Shown piece after piece: positions 7,301 through 14,405 of a stretch of DNA of 20,038 nt. The position numbers were made by a program, and so were the translations under genes. Numbering within the stretch: position 1 is the stretch's first letter; each line of letters opens with the position of its first letter. The stretch is from JACDAN01 sp046729215 (GTDB lineage: Bacteria > Actinomycetota > Thermoleophilia > Gaiellales > Gaiellaceae): contig JBKPGE010000266.1 of NCBI GenBank assembly GCA_046729215.1, forward strand, positions 1 to 20,038, given 5' to 3'. The notes beneath the pieces were generated by a model. It was not told the origin of the DNA. It saw nothing but the letters and a program-made list of their open reading frames with translations, and searched no databases.

Positions 7301-7806
7301 ATGAGTGGCGTTGGAGTCAGTACTGGGTCGGCAGTCGCGCGCCTGGCGGCGCTCGCGGGGCTGTCGCTTCTCATGCTCGTCGCCGTCGCGCCGGCTCGTT
7401 CGGCGAGCTTGCTCTCGGAGACGATGTGGGGCGGCGCCGCCTCGGAGGACGCCCGCGGCGGGGTCACGGTCGCCGGGAGTGACGACGCGTTCATCCTTCG
7501 TCTCAGCGCTGACGGGAGAGGGCTCGACGCCGACACGTGAGGCGGTTCCGGCATCGACCACGGCGATGACGCGGTTGTGGCTCCGGATGGAACCCTCGTC
7601 GTCGGGGCGACGACGGAGACTCCGCAACCGCACGTCTTCCAACGCGCGGCCGACAGGGTGTACCGCGTAGCGTCGCCGACGCGACGATCGAGGCCGTTGC
7701 GGGGGAAGAGTTCGTCCTCGAGGCTGGTGGTACCGTCGCACCGGCTGCGGGAACCTCGCCCGGCGCCGGTGGATTCGACGCCGCCGTCCTGCGAGTCGTG
7801 CCTTAG
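7301..7806 (+). pseudogene. Decayed secreted SBBP-type beta-propeller gene (nonsense codon plus frameshift)
   Basis: The ATG at 7301 has AGGGG 6 nt upstream and encodes a signal peptide (RLAALAGLSLLMLVAVAPARSAS). Propeller text follows: TMWGGAASEDARGG, then SDDAFILRLSADG. The next repeat reads DADT-stop-GGSGIDHGDDAVVAPDGTLVVGATTE. The TGA at 7538-7540 sits exactly where these repeats have Trp (TWGGSG), so a TGG-to-TGA change is the simple reading. The same frame stays propeller-like to about 7655. Recognisable sequence then resumes one frame earlier and ends in GGFDAAVLRVVP at a TAG at 7804-7806, consistent with loss of one base around 7650-7680. The first repeat also seems internally deleted. 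Family proteins are several times longer, so most blades are gone. It converges on the MFS gene with 3 nt between stops. Confidence 0.75.
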
Positions 7807-7809
7807 GAG

Positions 7810-9282
7810 CTACGCGGCCTCGGCTTGGGGCTGCTCCTCGTCAGGTTCGACCGGCGCGAGGTCGGCCGGGACGGTGCGGGGCCGGAGTCGGACGGCCGTC
7901 GCGACCACTCCGAGGCCCGCCGCGATCACCGAGACCACGATCGCAGCTTGGAAGCCATCGAGAAGGGACTGCTGCGAGCCATCGGCTCCCGTGGCCGCAT
8001 TGATCACCGCCGTGACGACTGCGAGCACGAGCGCGCCGCCGAACTGGAACGAGGTACTCACCAGGCCGCTGGCCAGCCCCTGCTCCTCGGCCGCAACGCC
8101 GTTCGTGGCGGCGATGTTGAGCGGCCCGTAAGCGAGCGCGAAGCCTAGGCCGGCGAAGATGAACGTCGGGAGCATGGCAAGGGCGTAGCCGGAGTCGAGC
8201 CCGATCGGCAGGAAGAGCGCGTAGCCGATGCCTGTCGAGGCCAGCCCGGTGGTGATCAGCCGCCTGATCCCAAAACGCATGACGAGCGGTGCGATCCGTG
8301 GCGCGAGCACTGCGACGAGAAAGCCGCCGGGGAAGATGGCAAGTCCTGTTTCGAGTGGCGACCAGCCGCGTAGCTGTTGCATGTAGAGCGTGGCGATGAA
8401 CTGGAACCCGAACCAGCCGCCGATCAGCATCATCGCGCCGAGGTTCGCCTGGACGAGCGAGGCGGATCGTAGGATGCCGAGTCGCACCAGCGGCGCCGCT
8501 GTTCGCCGCTCAATCGCGACGAAGGCGGCCAGGATCGCACCCGTTGCGGCGAATGAGCCGAGGGTCCGCGCCGAGGCCCAGCCGGCGTTTGGCGCCTCGA
8601 CGACGGTGAATACGAGCAGGAGCATCGCCGCGGTCAGCGTCACAGCGCCGGCCACATCGAAGGAGCGCGAAAGGCGCATAGGCCGAGGATCGACGGGCAC
8701 GAGCCGAGTGCCCGCGAGCAGTGTCGCGAGGGCCACCGGGACCGGGAGGAAGAACACCCAGCGCCAGCCGAGCTCTGTCAAGAGGCCGCCAAAAACGAGT
8801 CCCAGCGAGAATCCAGCGGCCCCGGTTGCCGTGTAGATCGAGACCGCCTTGTTCCGGGCCGAGCCCTCCGCGAAGCTCGTGGTGATGATCGATAGGCCGG
8901 CGGGTGCCGTGAACCCCGCGCTGACACCCTTGATGAAGCGGGTTGCGATGAGCAGCGAGCCGTCGTCTACCAGCCCACCGAGCGCGGAGGCGACCACGAA
9001 CACGCCAAGCGCAATCAGAAACACCCTTCGCCGACCGAGCAGGTCTGCTGCGCGGCCGCCGAGCAGCAGGAAGCCGCCGTAGCCGAGCACGTAAGCGCTC
9101 ACAACCCATTGCAGGGAGCTCGTCGACATACCCAGGTCTTCGCGAATCGAGGGGAGGGCAACCCCGACCATGGAGACGTCCATCGCGTCGAGGAAAATTG
9201 CGCCGCAGAGCACGAGCAGCATCCCCCAGGCACGCGCTCCCAGCCGCTCGGCGCTGTCGAAGTGGTTCGTCTGTGCGGTCAT
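7810..9282 (-). CDS. MFS multidrug exporter, DHA2 (14-TM, EmrB/QacA-type) family
   Basis: The start at the ATG at 9282 gives 490 residues beginning MTAQTNHFDS, just before TM1. A frame extension to 9396 would run into the divergent regulator and is not credible. TM1 carries the DHA motif LDAMDVSMVGVALPSI. Motif A follows TM2 (GGRAADLLGRRRVF), and the motif C region in TM5 reads GFSLGLVFGGLLTELGWRWVFF. Hydrophobic segments fit about 14 helices, with the C-terminal tail (EPDEEQPQAEAA) in the cytoplasm. Such proteins are proton-driven exporters of drugs or other small hydrophobic compounds; the substrate cannot be told. The gene is divergent from an XRE/MmyB-like regulator, the usual arrangement of a locally controlled efflux pump. 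No strong Shine-Dalgarno is seen. Confidence 0.88.
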   Translation of the reverse strand: MTAQTNHFDSAERLGARAWGMLLVLCGAIFLDAMDVSMVGVALPSIREDLGMSTSSLQWVVSAYVLGYGGFLLLGGRAADLLGRRRVFLIALGVFVVASALGGLVDDGSLLIATRFIKGVSAGFTAPAGLSIITTSFAEGSARNKAVSIYTATGAAGFSLGLVFGGLLTELGWRWVFFLPVPVALATLLAGTRLVPVDPRPMRLSRSFDVAGAVTLTAAMLLLVFTVVEAPNAGWASARTLGSFAATGAILAAFVAIERRTAAPLVRLGILRSASLVQANLGAMMLIGGWFGFQFIATLYMQQLRGWSPLETGLAIFPGGFLVAVLAPRIAPLVMRFGIRRLITTGLASTGIGYALFLPIGLDSGYALAMLPTFIFAGLGFALAYGPLNIAATNGVAAEEQGLASGLVSTSFQFGGALVLAVVTAVINAATGADGSQQSLLDGFQAAIVVSVIAAGLGVVATAVRLRPRTVPADLAPVEPDEEQPQAEAA

Positions 9283-9313
9283 TCCACGATGGTGGCTGCC
9301 GGCGGCAACCCAG

Positions 9314-9348
9314 TACCAGAGCGCATTTATCCTGGTATCAGCGCTACC
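9314..9348. promoter_or_regulatory. Candidate operator between the MFS exporter and its XRE-type regulator
   Basis: TACCAG (9314-9319) and CTGGTA (9332-9337) form a perfect inverted repeat with a 12-nt spacer. The second arm overlaps another dyad, GGTA (9334-9337) with TACC (9345-9348), and a related GATACTGG lies at 9373-9380. All sit in the 104-bp gap between divergent starts 9282 and 9387, where a shared operator for the regulator would be expected. Binding is inferred. Confidence 0.42.
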
Positions 9349-9386
9349 CGGCTCAGCCCCGCCCTCGTCAGCGATACTGGTCGTTG

Positions 9387-10280
9387 ATGGCCGCACCGGA
9401 GGTCCTCAACACGCCCCCGCCGGTGCCTTTGGCCGAGACCAACGGCACCGAACTGCGCCGCCGCGAGCTGGGGGCGTTCCTACGCAGCCGCCGAGAGCGC
9501 GTCAGACCCGAGCAGGTCGGACTGCCTCCCATGCGAAGGCGCCGGACTCCTGGCCTCCGCCGCGAGGAGGTCGCTCAGCTCGCCGGGGTTGGCGTCACTT
9601 GGTACACCTGGCTCGAGCAGGGGCGCGACATCAATCCGTCTGCCCAGGTCCTCGACGCGATCGCGCGGACGCTGCAGTTCGACGTGCACGAGCAGTCGCA
9701 CCTCTTCACGCTCGCCGGCATCTCGACGACGACGATCGCAGACCAGTGCTTGAACCTTTGCCCCACCGCGCAGCCCTTGATCGACCAGCTCGAGCCGTTC
9801 CCGGCCACCGTCGTCAATGCCCGGCTCGATCTGCTGGCCTTCAACCGGGTCTACGCGAGCTTCTTCGAGGACCTCGACGCGATCCCGGTGGAGGACCGCA
9901 ACATCCTTTGGCTCGCGTTCACCCACCCACGGTGGCGGGAGGTGATCGTCGATTGGGACGACATCACCGGTCGCATGGTTGCGGAGTACCGAGCGTTGAT
10001 GGCAGAGCACCTCGACGATCCCGCGTGGAAGACGCTCGTTGCCCGGCTCCACGCCGCCTCGCCCGAGTTCGCCGCCGTCTGGGAACGCCACGACGTCCAG
10101 GGAGTCGAGAGCCGGACGAAGCGAGCCATGCACCCGACGGCCGGGCTTCTGCTGCTCGATTACACGAACCTGTGGCTGAATCAGGGTCTCGGCATCCGGA
10201 TCGTCGCGTTCTCGCCGGCAGACGAACGAACGCGCAGGCGGCTCGAGGCCCTGCACCGGTCGCTTCAGCTCGTCGCCTGA
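9387..10280 (+). CDS. XRE-family transcriptional regulator with MmyB-like ligand-binding domain
   Basis: The product has 297 residues from the ATG at 9387; the frame is open further upstream but that region is the divergent promoter. An N-terminal helix-turn-helix spans about 28-100 (ELGAFLRSRRERV, TPGLRREEVAQLAGVGVTWYTWLEQG, VLDAIARTLQF). The rest matches the MmyB-like ligand-binding domain: NARLDLLAFNRVYASFF, LAFTHPRWREVIVDWDD, and a C-terminal TAGLLLLDYTNLWL with PADERTRRRLEAL. Members are thought to bind a small, possibly lipid-like ligand and control adjacent transporters or reductases. The MFS gene on the other strand is the likely target, and autoregulation is plausible. It converges on the GNAT gene with a 2-nt gap. 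Confidence 0.88.
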   Translation: MAAPEVLNTPPPVPLAETNGTELRRRELGAFLRSRRERVRPEQVGLPPMRRRRTPGLRREEVAQLAGVGVTWYTWLEQGRDINPSAQVLDAIARTLQFDVHEQSHLFTLAGISTTTIADQCLNLCPTAQPLIDQLEPFPATVVNARLDLLAFNRVYASFFEDLDAIPVEDRNILWLAFTHPRWREVIVDWDDITGRMVAEYRALMAEHLDDPAWKTLVARLHAASPEFAAVWERHDVQGVESRTKRAMHPTAGLLLLDYTNLWLNQGLGIRIVAFSPADERTRRRLEALHRSLQLVA

Positions 10281-10282
10281 GC

Positions 10283-11221
10283 TCAGAGCGCGCGCTTGTA
10301 CGTGCGCCGGCGGGCGAACTCCTCGTAGCCCGCTCGTTCGAAGGCTTTGATCATTCCGATGTTGTCGCGATCGCAGTCGCCGCGGATCTCGTCTGCGCCG
10401 CTGTCGAGCAGTCGTCCGGTGCCGCGCCGGACGAGTTGCGGGGCGAGACCTCGGCCTCGTAACTCCGGAACGATGCCGACGTACGAGATGATCGCGGCGG
10501 TCGGGTTCCTTGCGGCCATGATCACCCCGGCGAGCGTGCCCTCGGACGTGTAGGCGAGCTCCCACCACTCGGGGCGGTAGTCCAAGCTCTGCTCGTCGCG
10601 GAAGTCCGCCCGCGCCGCGCGCAGCGTCCCAAGCTCCTTGATGCGCTCCGTAATCCAGGAGTCGCGGATCCCCTCGTAGGTCGCTGCGATCGCCTCGATG
10701 AAGGCGTCTTCTCCGGCTTCCGACAATGTGCGGAACGTCAACGAATGTCCTTGCGGTGCCTCCTCGAGCGCCGGGCCCGAGTACCGCCAGCGCAGTCCGT
10801 CCCGCAGGAGTTCGTAGCCGGCCCTCTCGAGGAGTCGGATCCGCTCATCCTCGTGCTCTTGATACTGCGGGGCTGCAGGCGGGCTATCGACCGAGTGAGT
10901 CAGCTCCTCCGCTCCAAGGGCACGCGCAAGCTCATCCAATCGGATCAGCAGTGCTTGTCCGGCCGAAAGACTCTCGTCGCTCCAGTCGGTTTCGATCAGC
11001 ACGAGGTCTCTCGGCACCGCCTCGCCCGGAAATGCCCAAAACGCCCCTCGCGCCGCAGGAGCTCCCCTCTCCAGAGCCAGCACGCACCACTCGGGCTTCG
11101 TGTACTGCTGCCGAACGAGCGACTCGGCGTACTCAAGCAGCTGCTCCTGGAAAGGGGACGCTGCCGAGACCGAGAGGAACTCCTCGATAGAACTGTCTTC
11201 GGCCGTGACGAACTCGAGCAC
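10283..11221 (-). CDS. GNAT-family N-acetyltransferase, probable tandem GNAT fold
   Basis: The product has 312 residues from a GTG that follows the dinB stop by 5 nt, so it is translated from the dinB message or a common transcript. The C-terminal half (about 160-312) is a clear GNAT domain. Strand 4 and motif A read SYVGIVPELRGRGLAPQLV (about 247-264), with the R-G-R-G-L-A loop that grips acetyl-CoA pyrophosphate. NIGMIKAFERAGYEEFARR is the usual closing segment. The N-terminal half (1-150) ends LLERAGYELLRDGLRWRY, which resembles the end of a second, degenerate GNAT unit lacking an obvious CoA loop. Substrate is unknown. Possible SOS co-regulation through dinB is inferred from spacing only. 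Confidence 0.83.
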   Translation of the reverse strand: MLEFVTAEDSSIEEFLSVSAASPFQEQLLEYAESLVRQQYTKPEWCVLALERGAPAARGAFWAFPGEAVPRDLVLIETDWSDESLSAGQALLIRLDELARALGAEELTHSVDSPPAAPQYQEHEDERIRLLERAGYELLRDGLRWRYSGPALEEAPQGHSLTFRTLSEAGEDAFIEAIAATYEGIRDSWITERIKELGTLRAARADFRDEQSLDYRPEWWELAYTSEGTLAGVIMAARNPTAAIISYVGIVPELRGRGLAPQLVRRGTGRLLDSGADEIRGDCDRDNIGMIKAFERAGYEEFARRRTYKRAL

Positions 11222-11226
11222 GGACG

Positions 11227-12423
11227 TCAGTCTGGCAGCAGCGGCAAGGACAGGCGGCGGTCGCGGCCGAGGAGCACGGCCCGGGTGACTGCATCCAGGC
11301 CGAACCGGTCGCGGATGTCGTCGAGCGCCGCGTCGAGGGCGGCGCAGCTGTGACGCTCGAACGGAAGGACGAGCTGGACGGCATCGTCATTGTCCAGATT
11401 GGCAACGCTCAGACCGACGAGGGTGAGCCCGCGGCGCTCGATCATCGGCCTGGCCGCCGCGAGCAGTCCCCTCATGCTCGTGAGGATCACCTGCGTCTCC
11501 GCGGTCGGCTGCTGCAGCGTGTGGGACCGAGTCGCCCGGGAGAAGTCGTCGAAGCGAAGGCGGAGGACGACTGTGCGGCCGACCCGCCCGGCGGCCCGCA
11601 TCCGGCGTGTGACCCGATCGACTATGGCGATCGCGTCTGCGTCGACAGCGCCGGGCCGACGCGGGGAGCGGCCGAACGCGCGCTGCGATCCGATCGAACC
11701 GCGACGGCGGTTCGGCCGCACCGGCCGAGGATCACGGTTGTGGGCGAGCGCGTGCAGCTGCCGGCCCGCAGCGCGTCCAAGCATGGAGACCAACGTCGCC
11801 TCGCCCAGCTTGGCCACCTGGCCGACGGTGGTGATGCCACGACCGCGGAGTTTCGCGGCGGTCACCTTCCCGACGCCCCAGAGCCGTTCGACGTCGAGCG
11901 GGTGGAGGAAGGCCAGCTCGCGATTCGGCGGCACGAAGAGGAGGCCGTCCGGCTTCGCGACGCCGCTGGCCACCTTCGCCAGGAACTTGGTCCTGGCCAC
12001 TCCTACGGTCACGGGGAGACCGAGCTGCTCGCGGACCTCGCGCCGCAGTCGCTTCGCGATCTCGACCGGCGTGCCCGACAGCCGCCTCAGTCCGCGAACG
12101 TCGAGGAACGCCTCGTCGATCGAGAGGCCCTCGACCAGCGGCGTTGTGTCCTCGAAGACCCGAAACAACGCCTTGCTCGCCGCGGAGTAAGCCGACATTC
12201 GGGGCTCGACGACGATTGCGTGCGGGCACAGCCGACGCGCTCGGGCGCCTCCCATCGCGGTGTCGACCCCGTGCGCCTTCGCTTCGTAGCTGGCCGCAAG
12301 GACCACGCCCAAGCCGACGATCACGGGTCGGCCGCGCAGGCGCGGGTTGTCCCGCTGCTCGACGGACGCGAAGAATGCGTCGACGTCGGCGTGCAGAATG
12401 GTTGCCTCCACACTTGCGAACAT
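11227..12423 (-). CDS. dinB: DNA polymerase IV (Y-family translesion polymerase)
   Basis: The product has 398 residues from the ATG at 12423. ILHADVDAFFASVEQ carries the first metal-binding Asp13 and the Phe steric gate. SIDEAFLD gives Asp103/Glu104. VGVARTKFLAKVASGVAKPDG and LWGVGKVTAAKL are the palm and thumb helix-hairpin-helix motifs. The little-finger domain follows, with QLVLPF at 350-355 as a probable sliding-clamp binding motif. It copies past damaged bases at low fidelity. The ATG lies inside a perfect LexA box and lacks a Shine-Dalgarno. The GTG at 12411 would begin the protein MEATILHAD and fits homologues equally well, while a GGAGG sits too close to either to decide. lysR lies 12 nt upstream and the GNAT gene 5 nt downstream. 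Confidence 0.95.
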   Translation of the reverse strand: MFASVEATILHADVDAFFASVEQRDNPRLRGRPVIVGLGVVLAASYEAKAHGVDTAMGGARARRLCPHAIVVEPRMSAYSAASKALFRVFEDTTPLVEGLSIDEAFLDVRGLRRLSGTPVEIAKRLRREVREQLGLPVTVGVARTKFLAKVASGVAKPDGLLFVPPNRELAFLHPLDVERLWGVGKVTAAKLRGRGITTVGQVAKLGEATLVSMLGRAAGRQLHALAHNRDPRPVRPNRRRGSIGSQRAFGRSPRRPGAVDADAIAIVDRVTRRMRAAGRVGRTVVLRLRFDDFSRATRSHTLQQPTAETQVILTSMRGLLAAARPMIERRGLTLVGLSVANLDNDDAVQLVLPFERHSCAALDAALDDIRDRFGLDAVTRAVLLGRDRRLSLPLLPD

Positions 12424-12430
12424 ATGTTCG
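12417..12430 (-). promoter_or_regulatory. LexA/SOS box at dinB
   Basis: CGAACATATGTTCG is a perfect 14-bp palindrome matching the Gram-positive and actinobacterial LexA consensus CGAAC-N4-GTTCG. On the minus strand the dinB ATG (12423-12421) lies inside it. TAGACA, 2 nt upstream of the box on that strand (12438-12433), could be a -10 element, which would place the transcription start in the box and make the message nearly leaderless. LexA binding would block both dinB and anything co-transcribed downstream. The box is a direct observation; repression is inferred from the consensus. Confidence 0.88.
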
Positions 12431-12435
12431 CTTGT

Positions 12436-13362
12436 CTAGGCTAGCACCTCGGACTGCGCGTCCTCGACGTCCGCTTCCGCGGCAACGTCCATCGCCACAC
12501 GCACGACCTCGTGGACCACGGCACGGCGCTCGTCACGTCGCCACGCGACGGCGAACTCACAGGGCGCGAGATCGATCACGGGCCGGCACACGATGCCGGG
12601 ACGCGCGTAGACCTCGACAGCGCTCTCGGCCATCAAGTGAACACCGCGGCCGGACGCAACGGCCTCCCACGTCTCGTCGGGCGTCGCCACCACGGCTCCG
12701 ATTTTCGCCGACCGCCCTCCGCGTTCACCTAGTGCCAGCCAGTAGTCGCGGAGCACGCCCGACTCCTCGGGCAGCGCGATGAAGGGCTCGTCGAGGAGGT
12801 CGGCCATCTGCAGCCCTTTGCGGCGCGCGAGTCGGTGCCGTGCCGGAAGGGCGACGAACCTCCGCTCGGTTCGAACCGGCCGGACCTCGATGACATCGTC
12901 GGCGCCCGTTGGAAGCCAGACGAACGCGACGTCGCTGCTTCGATCCAGGAGACCACCCGTCGTGTCGGTCCAAGGTTGCATGCGCAGCTCGAGCTGCCAG
13001 TCGGGGTGCAGCCCGCCGAACCGGGCGACGACGGCCTGATAGAGGCCGCCGGCGACGCTCGTCTGAAACCCGACACGGAGGAGCTTGGCTTCTTCGCTCG
13101 CGCGGGCTCCCGCCTCCGCAAGGGACGCATCCCACGCGGCAAGCAGCCGCCGGGCTCCGGGCAGCAGCGCCTCACCCGCCGCCGTCAGCTGGACGCGGCG
13201 CCGATCCCGGCGGAAGAGCGGAAAGTGCAGCTGCTGCTCGAGCTGGCGGATCTGCTTGGAGAGGGCGGGTTGAGAGACATGAAGACGTTCGGCGGCTCGA
13301 GAGAAGTGCAGCTCCTCGGCAACGGCAACGAAGTAGCGCAGGTTGCGGAGGTGCACGTCCAT
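12436..13362 (-). CDS. LysR-family transcriptional regulator
   Basis: The start at the ATG at 13362 gives MDVHLRNLRYFVAVAEE, the usual LysR opening; an in-frame TTG two codons earlier is less likely. The product has 308 residues. The winged helix-turn-helix spans about 1-60 (HFSRAAERLHVSQPALSKQIRQLE, then FPLFRRDRRRVQLTAAG). The effector-binding domain follows, with LRVGFQTSVAGGLYQAVVARF opening the first lobe and DEPFIALPEESG in the hinge region. Divergent partner is the alpha/beta hydrolase, the classic LysR target layout, and an ATA-N9-TAT box overlaps this gene's own start. The effector is unknown. dinB starts 12 nt after its stop, so read-through into dinB is possible despite the separate SOS box. 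Confidence 0.92.
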   Translation of the reverse strand: MDVHLRNLRYFVAVAEELHFSRAAERLHVSQPALSKQIRQLEQQLHFPLFRRDRRRVQLTAAGEALLPGARRLLAAWDASLAEAGARASEEAKLLRVGFQTSVAGGLYQAVVARFGGLHPDWQLELRMQPWTDTTGGLLDRSSDVAFVWLPTGADDVIEVRPVRTERRFVALPARHRLARRKGLQMADLLDEPFIALPEESGVLRDYWLALGERGGRSAKIGAVVATPDETWEAVASGRGVHLMAESAVEVYARPGIVCRPVIDLAPCEFAVAWRRDERRAVVHEVVRVAMDVAAEADVEDAQSEVLA

Positions 13363-13375
13363 AACCAAGAGCTAT
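13361..13375. promoter_or_regulatory. LysR-type binding box (T-N11-A)
   Basis: ATA (13361-13363), nine bases, TAT (13373-13375) fits the canonical ATA-N9-TAT form of the LysR T-N11-A motif. It lies in the gap between the divergent lysR (start 13362) and hydrolase (start 13446) genes, overlapping the lysR start codon. Autorepression with activation of the hydrolase is the usual outcome for this layout. Short motifs like this occur by chance, so position is the main support. Confidence 0.5.
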
Positions 13376-13445
13376 ATCAGGATGTCTGGCTCAGCCCGTC
13401 GGCGCGCGCCTACGGTGAATCAACGAAGCGACGAGGAGACCCACG

Positions 13446-14405
13446 ATGGCCACGCAGTTGAACGTTCTTCCAAGTGTCGACCCGCGGGTGCGCGAGAGCG
13501 TCTTGTTCCAGAGTGAGGGAATCACGCTTGCCGGCCACCTCTACCGCCCGCCGGGGGCTGCGCCGGGCGAGCGCACAGCGGCACTGGTGATGGCCGGGCC
13601 GACGACCTCGGTAAAGGAGGAAACGGTTCCGCACTACGCGGCGCCGCTCGCCGAAGCCGGCTACACGGTGCTCACGTTCGACAACCGCAACTTCGGAGAG
13701 AGCGAGGGAGAACCGCGCCAGCACCTCGACACCGGCGATCAGGTCGAGGACCTGAAGAACGCCGTCAGCTATTTGCTGACGCGCGAGGACGTCGACCCGG
13801 ACCGGCTCGGGCTCTGCTCCGTCTGCATGGGCGCCGGCTATGCGCTCGCCGTCGCATCGATGGACCTACGCGTGAAGGCGCTCGCGATCGTTGCCGGCGC
13901 CTACAACCTCACGGATACCTACCGCGAGTTCCTCGGAGAGGACGGTTTCGCCGGGTACCTGCGAACGCTGAACGCCGCGCGCCAACGGCAATATGGGAGC
14001 GGCGAAGTTCAGTACATGCCGGCGATCGCCGGCCCGCCCGATTACGCGCCGTCCGCGATGCCGGTGCAGGAGGCGTACGAGTACTACGGCCGCGCCCATG
14101 AGACCGAGGCGCCGAACTGGGAGAACCGTGTAACGGTGGCCTCGATGGAGCACATCGTGGGTTGGAACGTCGTCGCGCGTGCGCATCTCGTCGCTCCGCG
14201 CCCGCTACTCGTGATCCACGGGACGACCGACGTCCTGCTGCCGCCGCGCTATGCACAGGAGGTCTACGACCGTGCGGGCGAGCCCAAGGAGTTGCACTGG
14301 ATCGAGACGTCGAACCACGTCGAGCTCTACGACCAGGCGCCGTTCGTCCCCGAGGCGATCGACCGACTGGTCGACTGGCTCGGCGAGTATTTAGCTACAC
14401 GCTAA
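13446..14405 (+). CDS. Alpha/beta hydrolase with cysteine nucleophile (dienelactone hydrolase/YcjY-like)
   Basis: The ATG has GAGGAG 7 nt upstream. The product has 319 residues. The fold is clear from the strand and oxyanion region (AALVMAGPTTSVKEE), the TFDNRNFGESEGEPR turn, and a nucleophile elbow GLCSVCMGAGYAL. In the elbow the small-x-Nu-x-small pattern S-V-C-M-G puts Cys127 where most relatives have Ser. The acid is probably Asp262 (HGTTDVLLPP) and the base His291 (TSNHVELYD). A Cys-His-Asp triad occurs in dienelactone hydrolases and in parts of the YcjY group; Cys124 is nearby. No signal peptide is seen, so it acts in the cytoplasm. The substrate is probably an ester or lactone supplied under LysR control. 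Its stop overlaps the sigma-factor stop by 3 nt (convergent). Confidence 0.85.
   Translation: MATQLNVLPSVDPRVRESVLFQSEGITLAGHLYRPPGAAPGERTAALVMAGPTTSVKEETVPHYAAPLAEAGYTVLTFDNRNFGESEGEPRQHLDTGDQVEDLKNAVSYLLTREDVDPDRLGLCSVCMGAGYALAVASMDLRVKALAIVAGAYNLTDTYREFLGEDGFAGYLRTLNAARQRQYGSGEVQYMPAIAGPPDYAPSAMPVQEAYEYYGRAHETEAPNWENRVTVASMEHIVGWNVVARAHLVAPRPLLVIHGTTDVLLPPRYAQEVYDRAGEPKELHWIETSNHVELYDQAPFVPEAIDRLVDWLGEYLATR

Noticed and set aside
6053..7741. Long minus-strand open frame of 562 codons across the DUF11 propeller gene and pseudogene
   Set aside because: It is very rich in Arg and Pro with no family pattern, and it overlaps a clear propeller gene on the same strand in another frame. This is a typical high-GC shadow frame.
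9480..10568. Minus-strand open frame of 362 codons opposite the XRE regulator
   Set aside because: The regulator motifs on the plus strand are clear; the antisense frame is Arg-rich and patternless.
12393..12411. ATT start for dinB after GGAGG-CAACC
   Set aside because: An ATT initiator is very rare and ATG or GTG starts a few codons upstream are available, although the spacing is good.
11350..12444. Plus-strand open frame of 364 codons opposite dinB
   Set aside because: dinB is certain on the minus strand and this frame shows no domain.
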